A stretch of 64,000 nucleotides of DNA, taken from contig OY969915.1 in assembly GCA_963704545.1 (NCBI GenBank), positions 1,984,001 through 2,048,000 of the forward strand. The letters are read 5' to 3'. Shown one piece after another: positions 49,946 through 58,049 of this stretch (position 1 is the stretch's first letter; each line of letters begins with the position of its first letter). The translations under genes and the position numbers were made by a program. The DNA is from VRUE01 sp963704545 (GTDB lineage: Bacteria; Actinomycetota; Thermoleophilia; Solirubrobacterales; 70-9). The notes beneath the pieces are model-generated. The model was not told the origin of the DNA, did not search any database, and saw only the letters and a program-made list of their open reading frames with translations.

Positions 49946-51111
49946 CCCCCGCGCGCTCCCGCAAGCTCGGCAAGGCCCTCGCGCAGGCCGCGAACGACCC
50001 GGTTCCGGTCGGCGTCCTCCAGGCCCGGGAAGAGCGGCACGGCGACCTGGGTGCGAGCGAACTCCTCAGACCGTGGCAGCGGCCCCCTGCGGACGTCGCG
50101 GTACGCCGTGAACTCGTGAATCGCGGGGTAGAGGACGCTCGTCTGCACGTTCCAGCGCTCCTTCAGCGCTTCGCGCAGGGGCGCCTGCCGGGCTCGATCG
50201 TCGAGGACGAGCGGCATCACGTAGCAGGAGCTGAGCTCGACGTCCGAGTCCTCGTAGAGGCACTCCACGCCGTCGACCTCGGCAAGCTGGGTGCGATAGG
50301 CGCGGGTGTGGGCTCGCCTCGCGGCGATCTCGTCCTCGAGCCGGTCCAGGCGCGAGCCGAGCAATGCCGCCCGGGGCTCGTCCATCCTGTAGTTGAAGCC
50401 GGTGCCGACCACGTCGTAGCCGAGAGCGTGGCCCTTGTGGCGATCCCAGGTGCCGGTGGTGAGGGCGTGTGAGCGCAGGCTGCGCGCCAGCTCGGCCACG
50501 GCGTCGTCCTCGGTGGCCAGCAGGCCGCCCTCTCCACATGACAGGACCTTGTTGGAGAAGAAGCTGAAAGCGCCCGCCAGGCCGACCGTGCCGAGCCTGC
50601 GGCCGCCGGGCGACTCGAGTGCGCTGGGGCTGTGCGCCGCATCCTCGATCAGGTGCAGGCCGTGGCGCTCACAGATCTCCTCCAGCGCCGCGAGCGCCGC
50701 CGGATAACCGGCGTAGTGGACCGCACAGACAGCCTTCGTGCGCGGCCCGATCAGTTCCTCGACGCGCTGCGGGTCGATGCCGGCGTCGCGCCCGCCCACG
50801 ATGTCGGCCAGCACCGGCTCCGCCCCGCAATAGCGGACCGCGGCGGCGGTCGCGACAAAGGTGATCGCGGGCACGATCACCTCGTCCCCGGGGCCGACCC
50901 CTGCCGCCAGGTAGGCGAGGTGCAGAGCCGCGGTGCAGCTGGACACGGCAACTGCGTGCTTGACGCCGAGGTGCTCGGCGAAGGCCTGCTCGAAGCCATC
51001 GATCTGCGGCCCCATCGTCAGCCAGCCGGAGCGCAGCGTCGCGGCGACGGCCTCGATGTCCCGATCGTCGAGATCCAGGTCGAAGAGGGGGACGAGGGGC
51101 TGCTCCGTCAT
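49942..51111 (-). CDS. DegT/DnrJ/EryC1/StrS-family sugar aminotransferase
   Basis: 389 aa PLP enzyme. VPLFDLDLDDRDIEAVAATLRSGWLTMGP at the N-terminus and HLIEDAAHSPSA carry the family's cofactor contacts. The Schiff-base lysine is in SFFSNKVLSCGEGG. It transfers an amino group to a keto nucleotide-sugar, so the polymer probably contains an amino sugar. The upstream epimerase (51121) and downstream dehydrogenase (48560) could supply or use its substrate, and the oxidoreductase at 38475 may form the keto sugar. Confidence 0.9.
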   Translation of the reverse strand: MTEQPLVPLFDLDLDDRDIEAVAATLRSGWLTMGPQIDGFEQAFAEHLGVKHAVAVSSCTAALHLAYLAAGVGPGDEVIVPAITFVATAAAVRYCGAEPVLADIVGGRDAGIDPQRVEELIGPRTKAVCAVHYAGYPAALAALEEICERHGLHLIEDAAHSPSALESPGGRRLGTVGLAGAFSFFSNKVLSCGEGGLLATEDDAVAELARSLRSHALTTGTWDRHKGHALGYDVVGTGFNYRMDEPRAALLGSRLDRLEDEIAARRAHTRAYRTQLAEVDGVECLYEDSDVELSSCYVMPLVLDDRARQAPLREALKERWNVQTSVLYPAIHEFTAYRDVRRGPLPRSEEFARTQVAVPLFPGLEDADRNRVVRGLREGLAELAGARGG

Positions 51112-51120
51112 CGGCGGGAT

Positions 51121-52083
51121 TCAGGAGACATTGGCGAATCCCGCCGCGAAGGGGTCGCCGAAGCGTTCCTCGTCGAGTCCGGCCACGATCTCCTCGACCC
51201 CGTCGGGGACGTGCATCCGGGGCTCGAAGGCGAGGGCACGGTGGATCTTCGCGAAACCCACCTTGTAGTCGCGGGGATCCTCATCGCGGTGAACGTAGCG
51301 AACCTCCCCGCGCGAGATGCGCTCGGTGATGATCTCGACGAGATCGAGCTTGCGGTAGTTCTCCTCCGTGCTGCCGACGTTGAAGACCTCGCCGGCGACG
51401 TCGCCGAGCGGCGCCCCGAGCACGAGCCCTATCGCCCGCGCCGCGTCGGCAACGTGGACGTAGGGGCGCCAGAAGCGCTCGCCGAAGACTTCGAGCTGGC
51501 GGCCGGCCCAGAGCTCGCGGGTGAACTCGTTGACGGTGAGGTCGAAACGCATCCGCGGCGCGACGCCGTAAAGGGTCGCGAAACGCAAGCAGACAGCGCC
51601 GCGGTCGCCGTCGAGGAGCATCCGCTCGATCGCGACCTTCTGCTCGGCGTAGAGCGAGACCGGTGCGAGGACGCCCTCCTCGTCGATCGGGTTGCTCGGA
51701 TCGCTCATGCGACCGTAGTTCGAGCAGGTCGAGGCGAAGACGGTTCGCTCGACGCCGAGCCGGGCGGCGTCGGAGAACAGCTCCCGACTTGCCTCGAGGT
51801 TGACGGCGGCGGCGAGCTCGGGGTCCTTGGCGCACGCCGGATCGCCGACGATCGCGGCCAGATGGACCAGCGCATCGGCTCCGGCGAGCAGGCGCTCCCG
51901 CATCTCGGCGTCGCGCACGTCACCTTCGATCAGCTCCACCCCGGCCGCCACCAGCTCCTCGGCGACCCTGTGCTGGCCGTGGATCAGCGCGTCGAGGACG
52001 CGGACCTCGTGCCCGGCCGCGCGCAGCTCGGTGGCCGCGATCGCGCCGAGGTAGCCGGCTCCACCGCTGATCGCGACGAGCAT
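51121..52083 (-). CDS. NAD-dependent epimerase/dehydratase
   Basis: 320 aa. Extended SDR with LVAISGGAGYLGAIAATELRAAG, FASTCSNYGRMSD and the catalytic SLYAEQKVAIE (YxxxK). The C-terminal part has RFATLYGVAPRMRFDLTVNEF and RPYVHVADAARAI, typical of nucleotide-sugar 4-epimerases and NAD-dependent sugar-dehydratase/reductases. It begins 2 bp after the MaoC-type gene and ends 9 bp before the aminotransferase, linking the CoA-metabolism genes and the sugar genes into one long minus-strand run. Confidence 0.87.
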   Translation of the reverse strand: MLVAISGGAGYLGAIAATELRAAGHEVRVLDALIHGQHRVAEELVAAGVELIEGDVRDAEMRERLLAGADALVHLAAIVGDPACAKDPELAAAVNLEASRELFSDAARLGVERTVFASTCSNYGRMSDPSNPIDEEGVLAPVSLYAEQKVAIERMLLDGDRGAVCLRFATLYGVAPRMRFDLTVNEFTRELWAGRQLEVFGERFWRPYVHVADAARAIGLVLGAPLGDVAGEVFNVGSTEENYRKLDLVEIITERISRGEVRYVHRDEDPRDYKVGFAKIHRALAFEPRMHVPDGVEEIVAGLDEERFGDPFAAGFANVS

Positions 52084-52085
52084 CG

Positions 52086-52601
52086 TCAGCCCTGTACGCG
52101 CCGCGGGACGAGGACCAGGCGCTTGAACTCGGCGACGAGGACGCCGTCCTGGTTGAGGACGCGGGTGTGGACCTTGACCACGCCGCGATCGGGCTTTGAC
52201 TTCGAGGGCTTCACCTCGAGCACCTCGGTCTCACAGAAGAGGGTGTCGCCGTGGAAGACCGGGTTGGGGTGGCTGAGGTCTTCGGTCGCCAGGTTGGCGA
52301 TCGCCTTGCCGGAGACGTCGGAGACCGACATGCCGAGCGCGAGCGAGTAGACGAGCGGCCCGACGACCACGTTGCGGCCCTGCTGGGACTCCGCCGCGTA
52401 GACGTCGTTGAGATGCAGCGGGTGATGGTTCATCGTGATCAGGCAGAAGAGATGGTCGTCGGACTCCGTGACCGTCTTCGCCGGCCAGTGCTTGTAGACG
52501 GCGCCGACCTCGAACTCCTCCAGGTAGCGGCCGTAGGCGTGCGCTCCCGATGCCTCGCGCTCGGCCTGGTTCGTGCTCAGCTCATAGGTCTGCTCGCTCA
52601 T
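52086..52601 (-). CDS. MaoC-type acyl-CoA hydratase (possible mesaconyl-CoA hydratase)
   Basis: 171 aa, a single hot-dog domain. The hydratase segment DHLFCLITMNHHPLHLNDVYAAE shows the D...N...H...H pattern of MaoC enzymes, and RNVVVGPLVYSLALGMSVSD gives the following G-P. It hydrates a trans-enoyl-CoA. In the ethylmalonyl-CoA pathway, mesaconyl-CoA hydratase is a MaoC relative (a double-domain protein in Rhodobacter). A single-domain version beside an acyl-CoA dehydrogenase, in a window with ccr and ecm, makes this role plausible but unproven. Confidence 0.8.
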   Translation of the reverse strand: MSEQTYELSTNQAEREASGAHAYGRYLEEFEVGAVYKHWPAKTVTESDDHLFCLITMNHHPLHLNDVYAAESQQGRNVVVGPLVYSLALGMSVSDVSGKAIANLATEDLSHPNPVFHGDTLFCETEVLEVKPSKSKPDRGVVKVHTRVLNQDGVLVAEFKRLVLVPRRVQG

Positions 52602-52673
52602 CTCTGGGCAATCTCCTCTGCGGTTTGGACGGCGCGGGATGCTACCCGCGCGCTCACGTCGAGGCGGCGTCGC

Positions 52674-53036
52674 TCAGTGTGCCTTCTTGAGCCGGGCGCG
52701 TTCCTCGTGCCGTTCGACCACCTGTGCGATCAGCTTCTTCACGTTGGAGTCGCCGGTCGCCTTGATGTGGCCCGTCTCGTAGGCCTTGCGGTAGCTCTTG
52801 ACCGTGCCGCTCTCGGCCAGCTCGTTGAACTGCGGCCGGTCGATCTGGACCAGGATCCGCTCGTCCTGGGAGAGGTCCTTCTTGATCACCGGGCCCGGCA
52901 CCTCGACCCGGTAGAGCTGGATGTCGTGCTTGGCCTTCAGTTCCAGGCCGAAGACCAGTTTCAGGTTCTGCAGCGCGGGGACCTCGGCCTGGAAGCGCTC
53001 GACGGCGGTCTTGATCAGATCGGCTGTCGACGCCAT
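52674..53036 (-). CDS. SCP2-like small protein
   Basis: 120 aa from the ATG at 53036 (a GTG two codons upstream is possible). The pattern LKLVFGLELKAKHDIQLYRV, then ERILVQIDRPQFNELAESG and AYETGHIKATGDSNVKKLI resembles the sterol-carrier-protein-2 fold, with the characteristic G-x-I-x-A-T-G-D strand before the last helix. SCP2-like proteins bind acyl-CoAs or lipids. Position between the hydratase and an acyl-CoA dehydrogenase operon supports an acyl-carrier or lipid role. Recognition is by pattern only. Confidence 0.6.
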   Translation of the reverse strand: MASTADLIKTAVERFQAEVPALQNLKLVFGLELKAKHDIQLYRVEVPGPVIKKDLSQDERILVQIDRPQFNELAESGTVKSYRKAYETGHIKATGDSNVKKLIAQVVERHEERARLKKAH

Positions 53037-53048
53037 GCGCACCGCAGT

Positions 53049-53579
53049 CTACCCATGGCGGAAACCCCAGGCGCGGATGCCACTTCGCCGGCGGCGTGCC
53101 GGCCCGAAGCCCTTGGCCCAGGCGATCAGGGCTTCGACCTGGACCTCCTCGAGCCCGACCTGCGACTCGGTCGGCATCAGCAGCGTCGGCTCGTCCCGCT
53201 GCCGCGCCCAGCGGCGACAGGTCTCGTCGAAGCTGTCGTCGATCCACGCCAGCGGCCGGCCCCTCCCGTAGAGGCCCAGCGGCTCCAGCTTCCAGTCGGC
53301 GGTGCCGAAACGGGCCTTGCCGTCGAAGCTGAGGAAGGGAAGCTCCGGCAGCTCGAGGATGTCGCAGAGGAACTCGTTCGCCTGGCTCTCCCACCCACTC
53401 GCCCAGAACAGGTCGAAGTGCTCGCCCAGCCGGCGCAGCCGATCGCCGGCGGCGTTCGGGATGCAGTGGACCCTGCCGTCGATGAGCTCGAATCTCGCTT
53501 CCGAGCGATCGGGGACCCCGTCGAATCCGAAGACCGAGATGACCCCGTCGACGTCGACCGCGAGGATCGGCCGGCCCAT
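53049..53579 (-). CDS. HAD-like hydrolase-fold protein
   Basis: 176 aa from the ATG at 53579 (an in-frame TTG at 53594 is possible). RPILAVDVDGVISVFGFDG places the HAD nucleophile motif DVDGV at the N-terminus; DLFWASGWESQANEF resembles motif II (W-x-S/T-x-W), and PLAWIDDSFDETC the acidic motif. No cap domain is evident. This is the small HAD type found in many Actinobacteria, with no assigned substrate. It lies 25 bp after the acyl-CoA dehydrogenase gene and is probably cotranscribed with it. Confidence 0.75.
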   Translation of the reverse strand: MGRPILAVDVDGVISVFGFDGVPDRSEARFELIDGRVHCIPNAAGDRLRRLGEHFDLFWASGWESQANEFLCDILELPELPFLSFDGKARFGTADWKLEPLGLYGRGRPLAWIDDSFDETCRRWARQRDEPTLLMPTESQVGLEEVQVEALIAWAKGFGPARRRRSGIRAWGFRHG

Positions 53580-53604
53580 GTGCTCGGTGGCCAAGCGAAC
53601 CGGG

Positions 53605-54819
53605 CTAGATCTTGTGTCTCTGCAGGAGCTTCTTGCCGATCACCATGCGCTGGATCTCGGAGGTGCCCTCGCCGATCAGGAGCAGCGGCGCGTCGCGGTA
53701 GAGGCGCTCGATCTCGTACTCCTTCGAGTAGCCGTAGCCGCCGTGGATGCGGAAGCACTCCTCGACGCACTCCTTGCCGGTCTCCGAGGCGAGCAGCTTG
53801 GCCATCCCGGCCTCCAGGTCGGAGCGCTCGCCGGCGTCCTTCATCCGCGCCGCTTTGCGGGTGACGAGCCGTGCGGCCTCGACCTTGGTCGCCATGTCGG
53901 CGAGCTTGAACTGGATCGCCTGGTGCTGGGCGATCGGCTTGCCGAACGTCTTGCGCTCCTGGCTGTAGCGCAGGGCCAGCTCGAGAGCGCGCTGGGCGAT
54001 GCCGACGCCGCGGGCGGCGACGTTGACGCGGCCCACCTCCAGCGCGTCCATCATCTGCACGAAACCCTCGCCAACGCCTGCCTCCTCACCGCCGAGCACC
54101 CGCTCCGGCGGGCAGCGGTAACCGTCGTAGACGAGCTCGGTCGACTCGACGCCCTTGTAGCCCATCTTCTTGATCTTGGGCGGCACGTTGAGACCCTTGA
54201 AGTCGCCCTCGTTGATTTCCTCCCAGGGCTTCTTCTCGGTGATGAAGCAGGTCATCCCCTTGTAGGCCGGCTCGGCCTTGGGGTCGGTCTTCATCAGGAC
54301 GAAGACGACGCTGGAACCGAGACCGTTGGTGACCCACATCTTCTGGCCGTTCAGCTCCCAGTTGCCGTCCTCACCTTTCTTCGCGGTTGACTTGATGCCC
54401 TGGACGTCGGAGCCGACCTCGGGCTCCGAGAGCGAGAAGGCGGCGCGGATCTCTCCCGTCGCCATCTTCGGCAGGAAGTAGTCCTTCTGCTCCTCGGTGC
54501 CGAACTTCATCAGCAGGTAGGAACCTATGAAGTGGGTGTTGACGACGCCTGAGATCGAGATCCAGCCGCGCGAGAGCTCTTCGACGATCATCGCGTAGGT
54601 CGTCAGGTCGAGGCCCATGCCCCCGTACTCCTCGGGGATCGTCACCCCGAACAGCCCGAGCTCCTTCATCTGCTCGACGATCGGCTCCGGGAAGGAGTCC
54701 TCGTGGTCGTAATGCTCGGCGTTGGGGATGATCTGCTCGTCGGCGAACTGGCGCACCATTTCGGTGATCGCCTGCTGCTCGTCGGTCTGCTCACGGAAGG
54801 CGGCGGTATCTACGGCCAT
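53605..54819 (-). CDS. acyl-CoA dehydrogenase (possible methylsuccinyl-CoA dehydrogenase)
   Basis: 404 aa, ATG with AGGAG close upstream. Standard FAD fold: FGVTIPEEYGGMGLD, AAFSLSEPEVGSDVQGIK, WVTNGLGSS, YSQERKTFGKPIAQHQAIQFKLADM, and the C-terminal RIHGGYGYSKEYEIERLYRD. The final catalytic Glu is in GEGTSEIQRM. The enzyme oxidises an acyl-CoA to the enoyl-CoA and passes electrons to ETF. Proteobacterial methylsuccinyl-CoA dehydrogenases are longer (~550 aa), so the assignment to that step rests on context with the MaoC hydratase, ccr, ecm and mcl1. A plain short/branched-chain dehydrogenase is the alternative. Confidence 0.88.
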   Translation of the reverse strand: MAVDTAAFREQTDEQQAITEMVRQFADEQIIPNAEHYDHEDSFPEPIVEQMKELGLFGVTIPEEYGGMGLDLTTYAMIVEELSRGWISISGVVNTHFIGSYLLMKFGTEEQKDYFLPKMATGEIRAAFSLSEPEVGSDVQGIKSTAKKGEDGNWELNGQKMWVTNGLGSSVVFVLMKTDPKAEPAYKGMTCFITEKKPWEEINEGDFKGLNVPPKIKKMGYKGVESTELVYDGYRCPPERVLGGEEAGVGEGFVQMMDALEVGRVNVAARGVGIAQRALELALRYSQERKTFGKPIAQHQAIQFKLADMATKVEAARLVTRKAARMKDAGERSDLEAGMAKLLASETGKECVEECFRIHGGYGYSKEYEIERLYRDAPLLLIGEGTSEIQRMVIGKKLLQRHKI

Positions 54820-54962
54820 GGCTCCTAGCTTCGTGTCGGGGGCGAAGACCGAAGGATATATCCGGCCGTTCTGCGATCGCCGGCCGGTGCCTGTCCCGCT
54901 TTCTCCTCATACACCCGTCCAGGATGCATCCAGCAGACCGGCTGCCTGGCGAGGAAGACGCG

Positions 54963-55571
54963 ATGCCCGCGAAGCTCTCCCTCCTCCTCGCCCTCGCCAT
55001 GCTCGCCGTCCTGCCCGCGACGGCCGAGAGCGCCATCGGCGTAGCCCACAACCACGTGGCGCACGCGCGGGCGCACGCCTCCACCGACGGGCCGGCCCGA
55101 GGGGGATCGATCACACCGACCGACCCCTGCCCCGGCCAGGCCGAAGCCGGCGCCTCGACGGCAGTGCAGCTGGAGGCGATGCGCTGCCTGGTCAACCTCG
55201 CCCGTCGCGACGCCGGTCTGGCCTCGCTTTCCGGCTCGGATCGGCTCGATCGATCGGCCGACGCGAAGTCGGCGGACATCCTGCGCTGCGACGACTTCAG
55301 CCACTTCGCCTGCGACAGGGACTTCGACTTCTGGCTGGAGAGGGTTGGCTACATCCCCGCCCGCTGCTGGCGCGTGAGCGAGAACATCGCCTGGAAAGGC
55401 GATCCCAAGACGACGGTGCGCGAGATCTTCAAGCTCCTGATCCACTCTTCCGCGCATCGAGCGAACATCCTCGGGCCCTACGCGGAGATCGGCCTGGGGC
55501 TGCGCGTCGGCAGCCTTGCCGGATACGGCGCGGCCCAAGTCTGGACCCAGCACTTCGGCAGCCACTGCTGA
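54963..55571 (+). CDS. secreted CAP-domain (SCP-like) protein
   Basis: 202 aa from the ATG at 54963, with GAGGAAG well placed upstream. KLSLLLALAMLAVLPATAES is a signal peptide. The CAP domain follows a His/Ala/Gly-rich segment: LEAMRCLVNLARRDAGLASL, SADILRCDDFSHFACD, RVSENIAWKGDPKTTV and HSSAHRANILGPYAEIGLGL. The H...E...H triad (SHF, SEN, AHR) of bacterial CAP proteins is present, and six Cys suggest disulfides. Function is unknown; such proteins are often cell-wall associated. A paralogue is encoded at 59910. Followed by a sortase gene 70 bp later. Confidence 0.85.
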   Translation: MPAKLSLLLALAMLAVLPATAESAIGVAHNHVAHARAHASTDGPARGGSITPTDPCPGQAEAGASTAVQLEAMRCLVNLARRDAGLASLSGSDRLDRSADAKSADILRCDDFSHFACDRDFDFWLERVGYIPARCWRVSENIAWKGDPKTTVREIFKLLIHSSAHRANILGPYAEIGLGLRVGSLAGYGAAQVWTQHFGSHC

Positions 55572-55641
55572 GGGCGGTGCCACCGTCCCAGTGGCTGGTG
55601 AACCGCCACGCTCGCGACCTGGATGGTGGAAGATCCAATCG

Positions 55642-56328
55642 ATGCACCGACTCCTCCGCATCCTCTCCACCACCTTGATCACCGCCGGGATCGTGCTGAT
55701 GGCCGACATCGGGATCACCCTCGCCTACGAGGAGCCCCTCACCTCCATCTACGCCTCCGTGCAGCAGCGCAACGCGGAGAACGAGCTCGACGAGACCGAA
55801 GCCAGCTACCCGAGCCGCGCCGACCAGCGGGCGGTGGCGCGGATCCGCAACCGAAAACAGCGGATCGCGACCCTGGCGCAGCGCTTCGGCGCCCAGGCGG
55901 AGTCCGGAGAGGCGATCGGCCGCCTCCGCGCCCCGACCATGGGCGACCTGGACGTGGTCATCATCCAGGGAACTGACACGGCCAGCCTGCAGAAGGGCCC
56001 TGGGCACTTCCCCGAAACGCCGTTTCCGGGTCAGGGCGGCACCGTCGCCATCGCGGGGCATCGCACGACCTACGGCGCCCCGTTCCGCGACGCCGAATCG
56101 GTCGAGCGCGGCGACCGCATGGTGCTCGAAATGCCCTACGGGAAGATCTTCTACCGGGTGCAGAAGACCGAAATCGTCGACCCCACCGACGTCGGCGTGG
56201 TGAAGTACGTCGGCTACGAGCGCCTCGTCCTAAGCACCTGCCACCCCGTCTACAGCGCGGCCCAGCGCCTCATCGTCTTTGCCCGGGCGGTGGGGGAGCG
56301 ACTCGACCGGGGGGCTCGTTCTTCGTAG
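55642..56328 (+). CDS. sortase (class D/E-like transpeptidase)
   Basis: 228 aa from the ATG at 55642; the open frame starts further upstream inside the CAP gene but lacks support. An N-terminal membrane helix (LLRILSTTLITAGIVLMADI) precedes an extracytoplasmic sortase barrel with catalytic His140 (AIAGHRTTYG), Cys200 (LVLSTCHP) and Arg209 (AQRLIVFAR). It would cleave sorting signals such as LPFTG and join proteins to the peptidoglycan stem peptide. The small LPFTG protein at 29104 is the only clear substrate in this window. It overlaps the next, convergent gene by 59 bp. Confidence 0.9.
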   Translation: MHRLLRILSTTLITAGIVLMADIGITLAYEEPLTSIYASVQQRNAENELDETEASYPSRADQRAVARIRNRKQRIATLAQRFGAQAESGEAIGRLRAPTMGDLDVVIIQGTDTASLQKGPGHFPETPFPGQGGTVAIAGHRTTYGAPFRDAESVERGDRMVLEMPYGKIFYRVQKTEIVDPTDVGVVKYVGYERLVLSTCHPVYSAAQRLIVFARAVGERLDRGARSS

Positions 56329-56482
56329 TCGTACCGCCTTGCGGGGCCGTGGTGTCGGTGGAGAGGTCGCTGCCGCTGCCACCGCCGCCGATGACGAAGA
56401 CGACGAGGTACGCCAGGGCGAGGCCGAGAGCCAGGCCCAGCACGATCCCGGCCGCGAGATCTAGCTTGTTGCCGGATCGCAT
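56270..56482 (-). CDS. small single-span membrane protein
   Basis: 70 aa. A short basic N-terminus, one membrane helix (AAGIVLGLALGLALAYLVVFVIG) and a Gly/Ser/Thr/Pro-rich tail (GGGGSGSDLSTDTTAP) that would face outward. No homology recognised. Its start lies inside the end of the upstream coiled-coil gene (22-bp overlap), and its 3' end overlaps the convergent sortase gene by 59 bp, so one of the two ends may be mis-set. Conceivably a small partner of cell-envelope proteins. Confidence 0.6.
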   Translation of the reverse strand: MRSGNKLDLAAGIVLGLALGLALAYLVVFVIGGGGSGSDLSTDTTAPQGGTTTKNEPPGRVAPPPPGQRR

Positions 56483-56844
56483 CTGAGCTCGTTCGCCGTC
56501 GCCAGCGGCACACGTTGCAGCCTCTGCAGCCTCGACGCGATGAAGTCGGCACGGGCATGGAAGTCGCGCAGTCGTTCGTCCTCGGCGTTGAACTCCGGCT
56601 CTGGCGCCGGCGGGGGACTGCTGGCAAGCATCGCGACGCTCGCTCGCTCGGCGAGCTCGGCGGCACGCCTCGCCTGCTCGGCGGCATCGAGTGCAGCCGC
56701 ACCGACGCTGATCACAGCCGCCTCGGATGCCCGCGCGGTCGCCAGCGCCTCCTCGACCTTGAGCTCGAGCTCTCCGATCAGCGGGGGCCGGGACTGCTCC
56801 GGCAGCAACCAGTCCTGCGTAGAGTCGGCAACAGCTCCGGCCAT
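56461..56844 (-). CDS. coiled-coil protein of unknown function
   Basis: 127 aa, Ala/Glu/Arg-rich. Residues 20-70 (ELELKVEEALATARASEAAV ... AEQARRAAELAERA) form a long heptad-like helix, followed by a Pro-rich break and a second helix (AEDERLRDFHARADFIASRL). No signal peptide or membrane span. It resembles small scaffold proteins of the actinobacterial cell pole or envelope only in general character. Upstream of and overlapping the small membrane-protein gene, so the two may function together. Confidence 0.6.
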   Translation of the reverse strand: MAGAVADSTQDWLLPEQSRPPLIGELELKVEEALATARASEAAVISVGAAALDAAEQARRAAELAERASVAMLASSPPPAPEPEFNAEDERLRDFHARADFIASRLQRLQRVPLATANELRCDPATS

Positions 56845-56955
56845 CGGTTCAAGGTACGGCAGCCGAGGTCAAACTCCTCTGCCCCAGGCCGGCGGCGGTG
56901 CCCTGGTTCATCTAGATTCCGGCCCGACCAGCGAACGAACGACGCGAGGAGCAGC

Positions 56956-58008
56956 GTGAGAAACCCCAGAGACTTCTTCCAACCGCAGGCGATCGGCGCA
57001 CCCGAGCCGCTGCGCGAGATCCCCGTGAAGCCCTCCCGGATGATCCACTTCCTCGACTTCTCCAACGAGAAGATGGTCGAAAAGGCGGCCGGCATCGCCG
57101 AGAAGACCGACATCCTGCTCGGCAACCTCGAGGACGCGATTCCGGTCGACCGCAAGGAGGCCGCGCGCGCCGGCCTCGTCCGCGCCGCCAAGGAATCAGA
57201 CTTCGGCCAGACCGCGCTCTGGACCCGGGTCAACTCGCTGGAGAGCCCCTGGGTGCTCGACGACCTGACCACGCTGGTGACCGAGATCGGCGACCAGCTC
57301 GAGGTCGTGATGGTGCCCAAGGTCGAGGGCGCCTGGGACATCCACTACGTCGACCGGCTCCTCGCCCAGCTCGAGGCCAAAGCCGGGCTCGACCGCCCGA
57401 TCCTGATCCACGCGATCCTCGAGACCGCCCAGGGCGTCGTCAACCTCGAGGAGATCGCCGCCGCCAGCCCGCGCATGCAGGGGATGAGCTTCGGCCCAGC
57501 CGACCTCGCCGCATCGCGGCGGATGAAGACCACCCGCGTCGGCGGGGGGCACCCCGGTTACCGGGTGATGGAGGATCCGGCCGACCCCGAGAATCCCGAG
57601 GCCGACCGCGTCAGCGCCCAGCAGGACCTCTGGCACTACTCGATCGCCCGCATGGTCGACGCCTGTACCTCGACGGGGATCCTGCCGTTCTACGGGCCCT
57701 TCGGCGACATCAAGGACACCGCCGGCTGCGAAACCCAGTTCCGCGCCGCCTTCCTGATGGGCTGCGTCGGCGCCTGGTCCCTCCACCCGGTCCAGATCGG
57801 CATCGCCAAGCAGGTCTTCAGCCCTCCCCCCGAGGAGGTCAGGTTCGCCAAGAAGGTGCTGGAGGCGATCCCCGACGGCCGCGGCGTCCACATGATCGAC
57901 GGCAAGATGCAGGACGACGCCACCTGGAAGCAGTGCAAGGTGATGGTCGAGCTGGCCGAGATGCTGGCCGCCAAGGACGCCGATTTGGCCGAGGCGTACG
58001 GGCTTTAG
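56956..58008 (+). CDS. mcl1: malyl-CoA / beta-methylmalyl-CoA lyase (HpcH/HpaI-CitE superfamily)
   Basis: 350 aa from the GTG at 56956, preceded by GAGGAG five bases upstream; a longer open frame upstream is antisense to the coiled-coil gene and rejected. Motifs: DILLGNLEDAIPVDRKEAAR (acidic metal site), ALWTRVNSLES (substrate Arg), VMVPKVEGAWDIHYVD and IHAILETAQGVVNLEEIAA (metal-binding E). Length and the C-terminal extension fit the Mcl1 lyase that splits methylmalyl-CoA into propionyl-CoA and glyoxylate, and malyl-CoA into acetyl-CoA and glyoxylate. This is a late step of the ethylmalonyl-CoA pathway. A TAGATT -10-like box lies at 56913-56918. Confidence 0.88.
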   Translation: MRNPRDFFQPQAIGAPEPLREIPVKPSRMIHFLDFSNEKMVEKAAGIAEKTDILLGNLEDAIPVDRKEAARAGLVRAAKESDFGQTALWTRVNSLESPWVLDDLTTLVTEIGDQLEVVMVPKVEGAWDIHYVDRLLAQLEAKAGLDRPILIHAILETAQGVVNLEEIAAASPRMQGMSFGPADLAASRRMKTTRVGGGHPGYRVMEDPADPENPEADRVSAQQDLWHYSIARMVDACTSTGILPFYGPFGDIKDTAGCETQFRAAFLMGCVGAWSLHPVQIGIAKQVFSPPPEEVRFAKKVLEAIPDGRGVHMIDGKMQDDATWKQCKVMVELAEMLAAKDADLAEAYGL

Positions 58009-58049
58009 GGGTTGTTGGCGGGCGGGTCCTGTCGTAGGCTTAGCTGGGG